64,000 bases of DNA. Source: CBFIDE01 sp965661265. GTDB taxonomy: Bacteria; Bacteroidota; Bacteroidia; Flavobacteriales; Schleiferiaceae. Made by a program: the position numbers and the translations under genes. Positions 27,677-35,615 of this stretch are shown here, one piece after another (position 1 is the first letter of the stretch; the number at the start of each line of letters is the position of its first letter). The notes beneath the pieces are model-generated. The model had not been told where the DNA came from. It saw nothing but the letters and a program-made list of their open reading frames with translations, and did no database searches. The stretch spans positions 1 through 64,000 of the forward strand of contig CBFIDE010000001.1 in NCBI GenBank assembly GCA_965661265.1. The letters run 5' to 3'.

Positions 27677-28226
27677 TATATCTACTTATCCATAAATACC
27701 ATAGAATTAAAACTGCCCCATAAATAATCGCTGTAAAGCCATACTTATGAAAGAAATGAAAAGCTTCTGCATTCCACTCAACATTAAGATAACTTAAAAG
27801 GCTCAGTCTTATCAAATTAGCCACATGAATAAATACTATTCCGGCAGGAATAAAGATAATTGTGTTCAAAAACTTGCCTTTAAAGGCGATCACAAAAGCA
27901 ATGAAGAGAATCATAATACTGATTCCATTACAACCCTCTTCTATGCTAATAGCATAACGACCATCAAACAAAAGTGAATCATAAGTCTGTTCATCGGCGG
28001 AATCCTCATAATTTAAATGATCATTTTCTATGAGCTTGATTTCATAGCCCATCCAAGCTGATGGTCTTTCGCAGCTCACGGCAATATAATGAGTGATGGG
28101 ATCTAATTGAGGAGGATCCATCTGGTCATATTTGGCAATATATAAACCATATAAAAAGCTTAATCCAAAATAAATCCCGAAGAATTTAATTAAGAAAAAA
28201 ATGGTCGGTTTAAATTGTTGAAACAT
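27660..28226 (-). CDS. xrtF: Exosortase F (membrane transpeptidase-like sorting enzyme)
   Basis: A 188-residue inner-membrane protein of the exosortase/archaeosortase superfamily. The catalytic triad is visible: C99 in EEGCNGISIM, R140 in ANLIRLSLLS, and a histidine at 157 or 160 (FHFFHKYGF). Several membrane segments surround it, and a periplasmic-side loop at 35-85 is charged. Exosortases cut and probably re-attach proteins that carry a C-terminal sorting signal. No protein with such a C-terminal tripartite signal is seen in this window. The overlapping partner gene confirms the F type. Confidence 0.85.
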   Translation of the reverse strand: MFQQFKPTIFFLIKFFGIYFGLSFLYGLYIAKYDQMDPPQLDPITHYIAVSCERPSAWMGYEIKLIENDHLNYEDSADEQTYDSLLFDGRYAISIEEGCNGISIMILFIAFVIAFKGKFLNTIIFIPAGIVFIHVANLIRLSLLSYLNVEWNAEAFHFFHKYGFTAIIYGAVLILWYLWISRYNGRKA

Positions 28227-28298
28227 TCAATGATTTTTAATAGGCTTAAGAGACTACTAAAATACTGAAAAACCTAAGCTCGCAAGAGGTGTATTGAA

Positions 28299-28329
28299 TA
28301 AAAAAAGCCAGACACCAAAGTCTAGCTTT
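28299..28329 (-). terminator. Terminator of the HTH-like gene
   Basis: On the minus strand AAAGC-T-AGAC pairs with GTCT-G-GCTTT (one mismatch) around a 6-base loop, followed by a T run. It lies 34 bases after the stop at 28363. Confidence 0.75.
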
Positions 28330-28362
28330 CTAATCACTTTCATACCTCATTAATTGAAAAGT

Positions 28363-29169
28363 TTAAAAATTCCATTTTTTCAAAAACATTTCCTTAAAAT
28401 CAGAATGTGAACTATGAAGGAAATGTGATTCTGCTTGCTTTTGTATCACAATACCATTCTTCATATTATCACAAAGTATTTCTTCAAACACAGCCTTCTC
28501 TGAAGGAAGACCTACTCTTCTATTCAGTTTCACAGTTGAGGTAATTGAATTAAGGCTTTCCGAAAGCACTTTGCCTAATTCAACATTTAATTCTTTGTTG
28601 ATTATATCCGTAGTTAAAAGACTATGAAAACCAAAGATTTCCTTTTCGAATTTCACTTTTAAATTAGAAGCAAAGACAGGGATTTCATCAACATATTCTT
28701 TGATTTGCTCAATTTTTCTACCGAATCTATCATCTAAACTTTCAGAAAATGGTATTCCCAGTGTTTGATATCTATAATATCTGAATAAAAGATCGTTGCA
28801 AAAAAACAAGAAGAAAGGAAGGCGGTCTCCATTGCACTTTATGTTTCCTTTATTTAAAACTTGATACTCTAATAACTCACAGAATTCTATTAGGTAAAAC
28901 CATAAGTCGTTCTCAGATTTGATTTGAAAGGATTGAATAATTGAAAAATTGGATCGCTCAAAAAGAGGATAATTAATTGCAGTACCACCAGGGCTATTCT
29001 CAATAATACTGAAGAGTTCCTCACAAGTCATTTTAGATATACCATGTACTTTTCTATAAGCAGTGCTTCTATCACAATCAATAGAATCAGAAATCCAATC
29101 ATTGATATTCACTTTATCTCCAAGGGCGTAACTTAAGTGCGGAATAATATTAAAAAGTTTACTAGACAT
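28363..29169 (-). CDS. HTH-like protein of unknown function
   Basis: A 268-residue protein with no signal peptide. Residues 18-58 (NDWISDSIDCDRSTAYRK, then MTCEELFSIIE) look like the helix-turn-helix start common to a family of Bacteroidota regulators in which an SxxxAYRKxxG turn is followed by an EEL helix. The rest (about 70-268) is helical with no motif I know; HFLHSSHSDFKEMFLKKW ends it. It has its own terminator and is divergent from clpS. A regulatory role is inferred from the N-terminus alone. Confidence 0.65.
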   Translation of the reverse strand: MSSKLFNIIPHLSYALGDKVNINDWISDSIDCDRSTAYRKVHGISKMTCEELFSIIENSPGGTAINYPLFERSNFSIIQSFQIKSENDLWFYLIEFCELLEYQVLNKGNIKCNGDRLPFFLFFCNDLLFRYYRYQTLGIPFSESLDDRFGRKIEQIKEYVDEIPVFASNLKVKFEKEIFGFHSLLTTDIINKELNVELGKVLSESLNSITSTVKLNRRVGLPSEKAVFEEILCDNMKNGIVIQKQAESHFLHSSHSDFKEMFLKKWNF

Positions 29170-29259
29170 AATGATAGGTTTTGGTTATACCCTAAAATTA
29201 AGAAGAGCATTTTCTATTGCATTTAATATCTTAAGTATATATCGCAAATAATGAATTGG

Positions 29260-29267
29260 TATATTTG
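29260..29267 (+). promoter_or_regulatory. -7 promoter element of clpS
   Basis: TATATTTG fits TAnnTTTG and ends 12 bases before the first ATG (29280). Confidence 0.5.
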
Positions 29268-29279
29268 CAAATATTACAA

Positions 29280-29570
29280 ATGAGGAAGATGATCAGAATG
29301 GATAACACTAAAACTCTTGAGCAATCAGAAGTTTTAACAGAAATAGAAGAATTAAGAGAAATTATCTTGTGGAATGATGAGGTAAACACTTTTGATTGGG
29401 TTATTTCTAGCCTAGTAGATGTCTGCGAGCATTCAATGGAACAGGCAGAGCAATGCAGCGTTATTGTTCATTATAAAGGAAAGTGCGAAGTTAAGACTGG
29501 AACATATAATGAACTAAAGCCTATTTGCACTGAGTTATTAAATAGAGGATTAAGTGCAGAAATAGCTTGA
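29280..29570 (+). CDS. clpS: ATP-dependent Clp protease adaptor ClpS
   Basis: A 96-residue adaptor that binds proteins with destabilising N-terminal residues and hands them to ClpA/ClpC-ClpP. The core LWNDEVNTFDWVISSLVDVCEHS matches the family (usually LxNDxxTxxxxVxxxL) and the end GLSAEIA is typical. Three in-frame ATG codons (29280, 29289, 29298) could start it; the first is used here because it best fits the -7 element. An upstream TTG lies within the promoter. It is followed directly by the tRNA-Arg promoter. Confidence 0.9.
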   Translation: MRKMIRMDNTKTLEQSEVLTEIEELREIILWNDEVNTFDWVISSLVDVCEHSMEQAEQCSVIVHYKGKCEVKTGTYNELKPICTELLNRGLSAEIA

Positions 29571-29596
29571 TTCAATTAAAATTTATTTTACTTTTG
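29567..29596 (+). promoter_or_regulatory. Promoter of tRNA-Arg
   Basis: TTG at 29567-29569 (within the end of clpS) and TACTTTTG at 29589-29596 are 19 bases apart, a good fit to the Bacteroidota -33/-7 consensus. The tRNA begins 25 bases downstream. Confidence 0.65.
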
Positions 29597-29620
29597 CCGA
29601 CCCTAATAAGGGAACAAAAT

Positions 29621-29694
29621 GGCTCTGTAGCATAACTGGATAGTGCACTTGACTACGGATCAGGAGGTTCGGGGTTCGAATCCCTGCAGAGTCA
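29621..29694 (+). tRNA. tRNA-Arg (anticodon ACG)
   Basis: A full cloverleaf can be drawn. Acceptor GGCTCTG pairs with CAGAGTC, anticodon stem CTTGA with TCAGG around loop CTACGGA (anticodon ACG at 29655-29657), and T stem CGGGG with CCCTG around TTCGAAT. It reads CGU and, after wobble deamination, CGC and CGA. The discriminator is A (29694). The CCA end is not encoded. Confidence 0.96.
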
Positions 29695-29704
29695 CAAAAG
29701 AATG

Positions 29705-29737
29705 AAAGCCTTAATGCATAGCATTGAGGCTTTTTTT
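29705..29737 (+). terminator. Terminator of tRNA-Arg
   Basis: AAAGCCTTAATGC pairs with GCATTGAGGCTTT (13 pairs, one G-U) around ATA, followed by a T run. Confidence 0.85.
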
Positions 29738-30354
29738 ATGGACTTAATTCAAGCTTGCTTGATAAAGAAGGACTTAAAACAGCCTCAGGAAAGCAAAGCT
29801 TTCAATGGCTTTCATTCTTTTGTTCAGACCCCTTGAAGCAATTAGGATCTAGCGAGCAAAGCGAGCTGAATCCTAAAAACTTTAATTAGATTAAAAATCT
29901 CCTATCAAATTTTCAAAGCTTGTGAAAATTTAGAGTCTTTGATTTTTCGGCCTAGGGGCTTTACCCTCAAGCCCTACATAAAGATATTTTATTCAACAGA
30001 ATTAATGAAATGAGGACAAGCAGCTTTTGCAAGTTTAGGAGTTCCTACAGATAAGGATGAGGACTTCTAAACTGAAGAAAAAGTAATTATTATAATTTTG
30101 CGCAGTGGTCTTATTTCTACCTATATCTTAACGCAACTTAAAGCGTCTTCCATTGAACCACTTTATGTAAGATTGCGTACTTTACTTTCCTCATAAGTTA
30201 ATCACAAAATGAAAAAAACCGCTCTTATTGGTCTTAAAATATAGACTCAACGTTTGAAATTATATTCTACTTTTGAAAAATATTGAAATCAAGGAAATGG
30301 GCTCATTTTAAGCTCACTTTATTTTCCGGTTTCAGGAGAATTCAAACTTACTTT
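29738..30354. other. Non-coding stretch with several inverted repeats
   Basis: No convincing gene lies in these 617 bases. Visible structure: 29807-29823 is the exact inverted copy of 29694-29710; a hairpin AAATTTTCA/TGAAAATTT at 29907-29931 nested within AAAAATC/GATTTTT (29893-29947); a small hairpin GGGCTT/AAGCCC at 29956-29974; TAATTTTG at 30093-30100, a possible -7 element, followed by AGTGGT/ACCACT and ACGCAA/TTGCGT pairs up to 30178; and TACTTTTG at 30268-30275, a possible -7 element for the gene at 30355. An unannotated small RNA near 30107-30180 is possible but unproven. Confidence 0.55.
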
Positions 30355-30798
30355 ATGAAAACAATTGGAAGAATTGATTTTGTTGATTTTCCCGATCTTC
30401 AACTAAATGACCTTAATATCAAAGTTGATACTGGGGCCTATACCTCATCAATACATTGTCATGATATCAGAAAGGTACTTATAAATAATGAGGAGCATAT
30501 TGTATTTAGGCTATTAGATCCATCCCACCCTAAATATAATAACAAAGAATTTACTGTAAAAAAGTATAAAGAAAAGGATATTAAGAGTTCCTTTGGCAAT
30601 GTTGAACAGCGTCAAATAATAAAAACGAGTATTATCATTTTTGGCGAGGAACATCCAATAGAATTATCGCTGAGTGAAAGAGGAGAAATGAAATACCCTG
30701 TTTTACTTGGCAGACGTTTTTTAAAGCATCGCTTTGTGGTAGATACCTCTAAAAAAAATCTTTCCTTTCAGCTGAAAGATAGTCATCCTTCTGATTAA
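30355..30798 (+). CDS. RimB-like (retropepsin-like / ATP-dependent zinc protease family) protein
   Basis: A 147-residue cytoplasmic protein of the family annotated as RimB or ATP-dependent zinc protease. It shows the aspartic-protease-like motif VDTGAYTSSIH (D25), then the conserved PVLLGRRFL near the end. I placed the start at ATG 30355 because homologues begin just before an IGRxxxVDFP-like strand; a frame extension to TTG 30283 adds 24 unlikely residues. It lies 18 bases before rimK. In Pseudomonas a RimB of this family acts on RimK-modified ribosomal protein S6, so it probably trims or regulates the RimK product here too. Confidence 0.85.
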   Translation: MKTIGRIDFVDFPDLQLNDLNIKVDTGAYTSSIHCHDIRKVLINNEEHIVFRLLDPSHPKYNNKEFTVKKYKEKDIKSSFGNVEQRQIIKTSIIIFGEEHPIELSLSERGEMKYPVLLGRRFLKHRFVVDTSKKNLSFQLKDSHPSD

Positions 30799-30816
30799 AA
30801 TATTGATAAGTTACAT

Positions 30817-31689
30817 ATGAAAATTGCAATTCTATCCAGAAATCCTAAACTCTACTCAACTAGAAGGTTAGTAGAAGCAGCCAAAGCTAAAGGTCACGAA
30901 GCCATAGTTGTAGATCACTTAAAATGCATTATAGAACTTGAAAAGAAAAATCCAAGGATTTTTTATAATGGTGAGTATCTCACAGGAATTGACGCGATCA
31001 TTCCAAGAATTGGTGCCTCCGTAACTTTCTATGGCACAGCTGTTGTGCGTCAATTTGAAATGATGCGTATATTCTCAGCTGTGGAATCTGAAGCATTAGT
31101 TCGCTCAAGAGATAAACTTAGAAGCTTACAAGTCTTGGCTAGGGCTGGTGTAGGACTGCCTAAAACTTCATTTGCTAATTATACCAAAGATGTGGATCAT
31201 ATAATCAATACCGTTGATGGAGCCCCGCTTGTTTTAAAATTATTAGAAGGTACTCAAGGTTTAGGAGTGGTACTGGCTGAAACCCATAATGCTGCTAGTT
31301 CTGTTATTGAAGCGTTTAATGGTCTCAAAGCAAGAGTTATCGCTCAACAATTTATCAAAGAATCAGATGGCGCTGATATTCGAGCATTTGTAGTAGATGG
31401 TGTTGTCGTGGGCGCTATGAAAAGGCAAGGAAAAGAAGGAGAATTTAGATCTAATCTGCATAGAGGTGGAAGCGCAAGTATTATCAATTTAACAGATGAT
31501 GAAGAAAATACTGCTTTAAAAGCGGCTAAGGCAATGGGACTAGGAGTTGCCGGTGTAGATATGCTTCAATCTGATAAAGGGCCTCTAGTTTTAGAGGTGA
31601 ATTCCTCTCCTGGCTTAGAGGGAATCGAAATGGCAACCAAAAAGGATATCGCTAAAAGGATAATTAAATATTTAGAAAGAAATGTCTAA
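30817..31689 (+). CDS. rimK: RimK-type ATP-grasp ligase
   Basis: A 290-residue ATP-grasp enzyme. It opens KIAILSRNPKLYSTRRLVEA, as E. coli RimK does, and has APLVLKLLEGTQGLGVVLAE (ATP-binding loop), RAFVVDGVVVGAMKRQ and the metal-binding end LVLEVNSSPGLEGIE. RimK adds glutamate residues to the C-terminus of ribosomal protein S6, and relatives make other amide bonds. It lies between a RimB-like protease and an AstE-like hydrolase gene, overlapping the latter by 8 bases, which suggests a modification-and-removal cycle. Confidence 0.93.
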   Translation: MKIAILSRNPKLYSTRRLVEAAKAKGHEAIVVDHLKCIIELEKKNPRIFYNGEYLTGIDAIIPRIGASVTFYGTAVVRQFEMMRIFSAVESEALVRSRDKLRSLQVLARAGVGLPKTSFANYTKDVDHIINTVDGAPLVLKLLEGTQGLGVVLAETHNAASSVIEAFNGLKARVIAQQFIKESDGADIRAFVVDGVVVGAMKRQGKEGEFRSNLHRGGSASIINLTDDEENTALKAAKAMGLGVAGVDMLQSDKGPLVLEVNSSPGLEGIEMATKKDIAKRIIKYLERNV

Positions 31690-32650
31690 GGGAACACTCA
31701 ATATTCTTGGAACAGAAATAGGCAGAGGAAAGAGAGCTGTTTTAGAAATGAAAATTTCAAGACTGCCCACAAGAAATATTGTAACCGTTCCCGTCATTAT
31801 TGAACGAGCAAAAAAAGACGGTCCGATCATTCTATTGATGGCTGGTGTGCATGGTGACGAAACTAATGGAGTCGCTATAATTAGAGATATAATTAGAAAA
31901 AAATACAATAAGCCCAGTAGAGGTACTATCATTTGTATTCCAGTCTTTAATGTATTTGGCTATTTAGATCAATCCAGAGAATTTCCTGATGGTAGAGATT
32001 TAAACCGTATGTTTCCAGGATCGCCTAAAGGCTCCTTAGCAGGCCAATTTGCCTTTAAATTCACCAAAGAAATAATGCCTATTCCAGATTATGTGATTGA
32101 CTTTCATACCGGTGGAGCAGAAAGAGAAAATTTCCCAAATGTAAGATGTGTATTTCAAGAAGAAGAATCCTTTGAGCTATCTAAAGCTTTTGGAGCTCCA
32201 TTTATTGTTCATTCTAAATATATACCTAAATCCATCCGAGAGGGGTTCAAGAAAAAAGGGAAAACCACAATATTATTTGAAGGTGGAAAGTCTTTGAACT
32301 TAGATCAAAAGGTCATTGATTGCGGTGTAGAAGGCGCCTTGAATGTAATGAAGTATTTAAATATTCACGAAGGAGAAATTGAGCATCAATATGAAACTGT
32401 TATCGTTACTAAGAGTAAATGGATTCGTGCATCGCATTCGGGACTTTTTCAAGCTCTAGCAAAAAACGGTTCTAAAGTGAAGCGTAGAGATATAATAGGT
32501 AAAATATCTGACCCCTATGGCAACTTTGAAAAGAATGTATTTGCTCCATTTGATTGCAGTATTTTTGGTCTAAATACTGGACCAATTGTTTATAAAGGAG
32601 ACGCTATATTCCACATAAGTGTAGAAACCTTGGATAGCGATAAAGCTTAA
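31682..32650 (+). CDS. Succinylglutamate desuccinylase/aspartoacylase (AstE) family hydrolase
   Basis: A 322-residue zinc amidohydrolase of the M14-like AstE/AspA family. Zinc ligands H57 and E60 (AGVHGDE) and H142 (IDFHTGG) are present, as is RDLNR at 105-109 that binds the substrate carboxylate. The C-terminal part is a beta barrel with PFDCSIFGLNTGPIVYKGD. Family enzymes remove acyl groups from amino acids such as glutamate and aspartate. No arginine-catabolism genes are near. Its 8-base overlap with rimK suggests that it acts on RimK-related peptides or amides. Confidence 0.9.
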   Translation: MSKGTLNILGTEIGRGKRAVLEMKISRLPTRNIVTVPVIIERAKKDGPIILLMAGVHGDETNGVAIIRDIIRKKYNKPSRGTIICIPVFNVFGYLDQSREFPDGRDLNRMFPGSPKGSLAGQFAFKFTKEIMPIPDYVIDFHTGGAERENFPNVRCVFQEEESFELSKAFGAPFIVHSKYIPKSIREGFKKKGKTTILFEGGKSLNLDQKVIDCGVEGALNVMKYLNIHEGEIEHQYETVIVTKSKWIRASHSGLFQALAKNGSKVKRRDIIGKISDPYGNFEKNVFAPFDCSIFGLNTGPIVYKGDAIFHISVETLDSDKA

Positions 32651-32717
32651 AGAGAATATCAATTAAGGATAAATGAATCTGAGTTGAAAACAAAGGCTTG
32701 AGCAAGGGGTTCTCACA

Positions 32718-33134
32718 ATGCTATTTGACACAACCCATCTTAATAAGGAGTTTGATCAGGAGAGTAATCGAATCCTTGGTGGCCCATTCTCATTTATAAG
32801 AAGAATAAGGATGGGAGGAATTGGATCTAGCAGATTTGTAATTGAAGAATTATGTTCAGAATTCCAGCCTAAATTCCAAGAGAGAATAGCAAGTAATTTT
32901 TCTAATATTGAATTAAGACCAGGAGGAATTATTATTCATTTTACAAATAGACTAGAGCGTTTTTCTTGGATCATTCACTACCATCAATTGAGAACATCCA
33001 ACACAGATTCTTTTGTCATTCATTCTGATGATCGGTTTATTAGCTATAAGAAGGACAAAAACTTTAAGATGAATGAGAAGTTTATTCTCAAAATGGTTGA
33101 CTATCAAACAAGTTTTATAAAAACAAGCACTTAA
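32718..33134 (+). CDS. Protein of unknown function
   Basis: A 138-residue soluble protein that I do not recognise. It has no signal peptide or membrane segment. Alternating strands (ELRPGGIIIHFTNR, FSWIIHYHQLR, DSFVIHSDDRFISYK) suggest a small alpha/beta fold. It lies 67 bases after the AstE-like gene on the same strand and 65 bases before the flavoprotein gene, with no clear terminator between, so it could belong to either transcript. Confidence 0.65.
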   Translation: MLFDTTHLNKEFDQESNRILGGPFSFIRRIRMGGIGSSRFVIEELCSEFQPKFQERIASNFSNIELRPGGIIIHFTNRLERFSWIIHYHQLRTSNTDSFVIHSDDRFISYKKDKNFKMNEKFILKMVDYQTSFIKTST

Positions 33135-33199
33135 TCTAATGAGCTTAAAATATTACTATTTTCGTTAGCAAAGCTTCAATGGCCTCAAACAAAATATAG

Positions 33200-34441
33200 A
33201 TGAATAAAAAAGAGTATAAAGTACATATAGTTGGAGGTGGGATAAGTGGGTTGGTGGCTGCAAAGGTTCTTGAAAATCATGGCTATCAACCAAGAATAAT
33301 AGAGGCAACAGATAGAGTTGGCGGTAGACTAAAAACTGATATTGTAGATAATTATCAGTTAGATCATGGCTTTCAAGTATTACTTAGCTCTTATCCTGCT
33401 GCCCAAAAGTATCTAGATTTCAATGCTTTAGATTTACAATATTTTTTACCTGGGGCTTCTATCTTAAAAAACGGAAAGCAAAAAGTAATTGGCGACCCTC
33501 TCAGGAATTCTTCATTCCTTTTATCTACATTATTTTCAGGGGTTGGAAATCTATCTGATAAAATTAAAATTCTAAAGCTCAATAAAACGCTTGAGAAAAA
33601 GTCATTAGCAGATATCTTCTCATCAAAAGAGCAGAGTACTTTAACTTACTTGACTGATTTTGGCTTTTCCGCCGATATGATTGACTCTTTTTTCAAGCCT
33701 TTCTTTAGCGGAATATTTCTAGAAAGAAATTTAGACACCTCCAGCAGAATGTTTGAGTTTGTCTATAAAATGTTTGGAAATGGCTTTGCCACATTACCTA
33801 AATCCGGTATTGAGGCAATTCCTAAGCAACTATTAGACAATTTGAAGGACACAGAATTACTTTACAATTCAAAGGTTAAATCTATTCAAGACAATGAGAT
33901 CATACTTGAGGGCGGTGAGAAAATAGAAACTGACTTTACCATTGTGGCCACCGATGCCAATTCCTTAGTTCAAAATTTAAACAATCAATCTTTAGAGTGG
34001 AAGGCCTGCGATACAATCTATTTTGAATCTGATAAAAGAATAATTGAAAAAGCACTAATTGGTCTAGTTCCAGATCAGAATTCTTTAATTAACAATATAT
34101 TCTATCATACTAGTATTGAAACTGCTTTAAAACCCAAGAAGGAACTTCTTTCAGTTACAGTAATTGATAATAAAGGCCTTGACTCAAATAGATTGATTGC
34201 AAAAGTTCAGGAGGAATTAAAGAAATATTGTAAAATTGATACTATCAAGTTTATAAAGCACTATCAAATACCCTTGGCCTTACCTAATTTGACTGACTTA
34301 CAATATGAAATGGACCCTTCGGAAACAAAGTTAACCAGTAGCATTTTCCTTGCCGGCGATACCCAACTAAATGGCTCCTTAAATGCGGCAATGATATCAG
34401 GTGAAAGAGCAGCTCTAGGAGTTATAGAAGCTATTTCTTAA
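33200..34441 (+). CDS. FAD-dependent oxidoreductase of the amine oxidase/phytoene desaturase type
   Basis: A 413-residue flavoprotein. The N-terminal dinucleotide fold reads VHIVGGGISGLVAAKVL (GxGxxG), with the acidic residue after it (IIEATDRVGGRLKTD), the mark of the amine-oxidase superfamily. The C-terminal FAD motif FLAGDTQLNGSLNAAMISGERAA is present. The substrate is unknown; the family includes protoporphyrinogen oxidase, carotenoid desaturases and amine oxidases, and no carotenoid or haem gene lies near. It is single or weakly linked to trmL, 66 bases downstream. Confidence 0.88.
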   Translation: MNKKEYKVHIVGGGISGLVAAKVLENHGYQPRIIEATDRVGGRLKTDIVDNYQLDHGFQVLLSSYPAAQKYLDFNALDLQYFLPGASILKNGKQKVIGDPLRNSSFLLSTLFSGVGNLSDKIKILKLNKTLEKKSLADIFSSKEQSTLTYLTDFGFSADMIDSFFKPFFSGIFLERNLDTSSRMFEFVYKMFGNGFATLPKSGIEAIPKQLLDNLKDTELLYNSKVKSIQDNEIILEGGEKIETDFTIVATDANSLVQNLNNQSLEWKACDTIYFESDKRIIEKALIGLVPDQNSLINNIFYHTSIETALKPKKELLSVTVIDNKGLDSNRLIAKVQEELKKYCKIDTIKFIKHYQIPLALPNLTDLQYEMDPSETKLTSSIFLAGDTQLNGSLNAAMISGERAALGVIEAIS

Positions 34442-34507
34442 TTTAATAACAAAAGCAATTTAGACTAATCCATAATTGCCCTCACTCAATATAAAACAGA
34501 TTAATAT

Positions 34508-34960
34508 ATGGGGTTTAACATTGTGCTCATAGAACCAGAGATTCCAATGAATACAGGTAATATCGGTCGATTAAGCTTGGCATCAGGATCTAGATTGCAT
34601 TTAGTAAAACCTTTTGGTTTTGAATTAAGTGACTCTAGATTAAAACGTGCAGGCTTAGATTATTGGCAGCATTTGAATCTAACCACATATGAAAGTGTTG
34701 ATGAGTTTTTTGAAATAAATAAAGATCAAAAAATGATCTTCTTATCTAGCGCTGGTAAAAACAACTATACTTCAATTGACTATCAAGACGAAATGTTTTT
34801 GGTGTTCGGAAAAGAATCTGTTGGGCTGTCTAAGAAAATAACTAGCGCGAATTCAGATAAGCTGTTTAAAATTCCTATTTATAGTGAGCACGTTAGAAGC
34901 TTAAACCTTGCGAATGCCGTTAGTATAATTGTTTATGATGGCTTAAAGAGCATTTCTTGA
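34508..34960 (+). CDS. trmL: tRNA (cytidine/uridine-2'-O-)-methyltransferase TrmL
   Basis: A 150-residue SPOUT-class enzyme that 2'-O-methylates position 34 of some leucine tRNAs. The family motifs are clear: IEPEIPMNTGNIGRLSLA, LVKPFGF, FGKESVGLSK and the C-terminal knot VRSLNLANAVSIIVYDGL. Length is typical. After it comes a 356-base gap, so it ends a transcript, though no strong terminator is seen. Confidence 0.93.
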   Translation: MGFNIVLIEPEIPMNTGNIGRLSLASGSRLHLVKPFGFELSDSRLKRAGLDYWQHLNLTTYESVDEFFEINKDQKMIFLSSAGKNNYTSIDYQDEMFLVFGKESVGLSKKITSANSDKLFKIPIYSEHVRSLNLANAVSIIVYDGLKSIS

Positions 34961-35316
34961 ATTATATGATTGATTCTTATACCTTAGGGAATCATAATAG
35001 AAGAGTTAGCTTAAAATTGGATAAAATCTTAGAGATAAAAAGTAGTAAAGAGGTTGATCTTGTCTTTCAAAACTACTTTGAACTATCATAAAGTAAAGCA
35101 GCTTAAAAACTTAGGGATATAGTGCAATAAATCTTGGAAGACTTTTGGTACATTGTTTAGTTCGTTAAATCAATAAAGTGATCTGAGCATAATAAATTCT
35201 AATGTCCAGCTAAGGGAATGCTCTCAGCAAGATATTCCTGATTATATTAGAGGTATACTTATTGTTACTTTGAGTAAGGTCATATAAGGAACCTAATTTT
35301 CCAAAGAATTCGAGGC
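34961..35316. other. Non-coding gap of 356 bases
   Basis: I find no gene here. A weak hairpin (TGATTC 34971-34976 with GAATCA 34989-34994) follows trmL but has no T run. TTACTTTG near the end, about 45 bases before the small secreted peptide gene, is one base short of the -7 consensus. The rest is unstructured AT-rich sequence with stops in all frames. Confidence 0.5.
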
Positions 35317-35505
35317 ATGAAAAACACACTATCATTTTTAGCATTAATTGCGTTTGGATCACTTAGTGCCCAAGGCTTAATTCAAGCTAGTCAGAACATA
35401 GCACCTTTGAGTCTAGATAATTCTAGTCCCTTAGTGCAATGCGGTAGTCATAAGCATATGGAGCACATTGACCGTAACCATAAGGGCTTTGATCAATATT
35501 TATAG
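35317..35505 (+). CDS. Small secreted peptide, 62 residues, cysteine and histidine at the end
   Basis: A signal peptide (1-19, cut after SLSAQ) is followed by 43 residues ending LVQCGSHKHMEHIDRN and a short tail. The end carries one cysteine and four histidines, which could bind a metal or haem. The CGSxxxMExxxR pattern also resembles the start of secreted metalloproteases of the type IX cargo class just after their signal peptide, so the gene could be a truncated remnant. There is no coding continuation after the stop. It lies 110 bases before the MacB-like ATPase gene. Confidence 0.55.
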   Translation: MKNTLSFLALIAFGSLSAQGLIQASQNIAPLSLDNSSPLVQCGSHKHMEHIDRNHKGFDQYL

Positions 35506-35615
35506 CTGAATTCTATCTATTTTATTTTCTACACACTCATAGATTCCTAAGGCATACTATTTGATTACTTTAGCAAACTCTTGAACTCCAAAGGACCTCA
35601 AATGTTTCGCTTAAG

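Noticed and set aside
29800..29880. Decayed endonuclease gene after tRNA-Arg
   Set aside because: A short open piece can be read between stops, but no motif of a GIY-YIG or other nuclease could be confirmed.
30205..30243. Tiny peptide frame (11 codons starting ATGAAAAAAACC)
   Set aside because: Too short and without a promoter or conserved context to support it.
30283..30354. TTG start for the RimB-like gene 24 codons upstream
   Set aside because: It would add residues outside the family's usual N-terminus, and a -7 element lies just before it.
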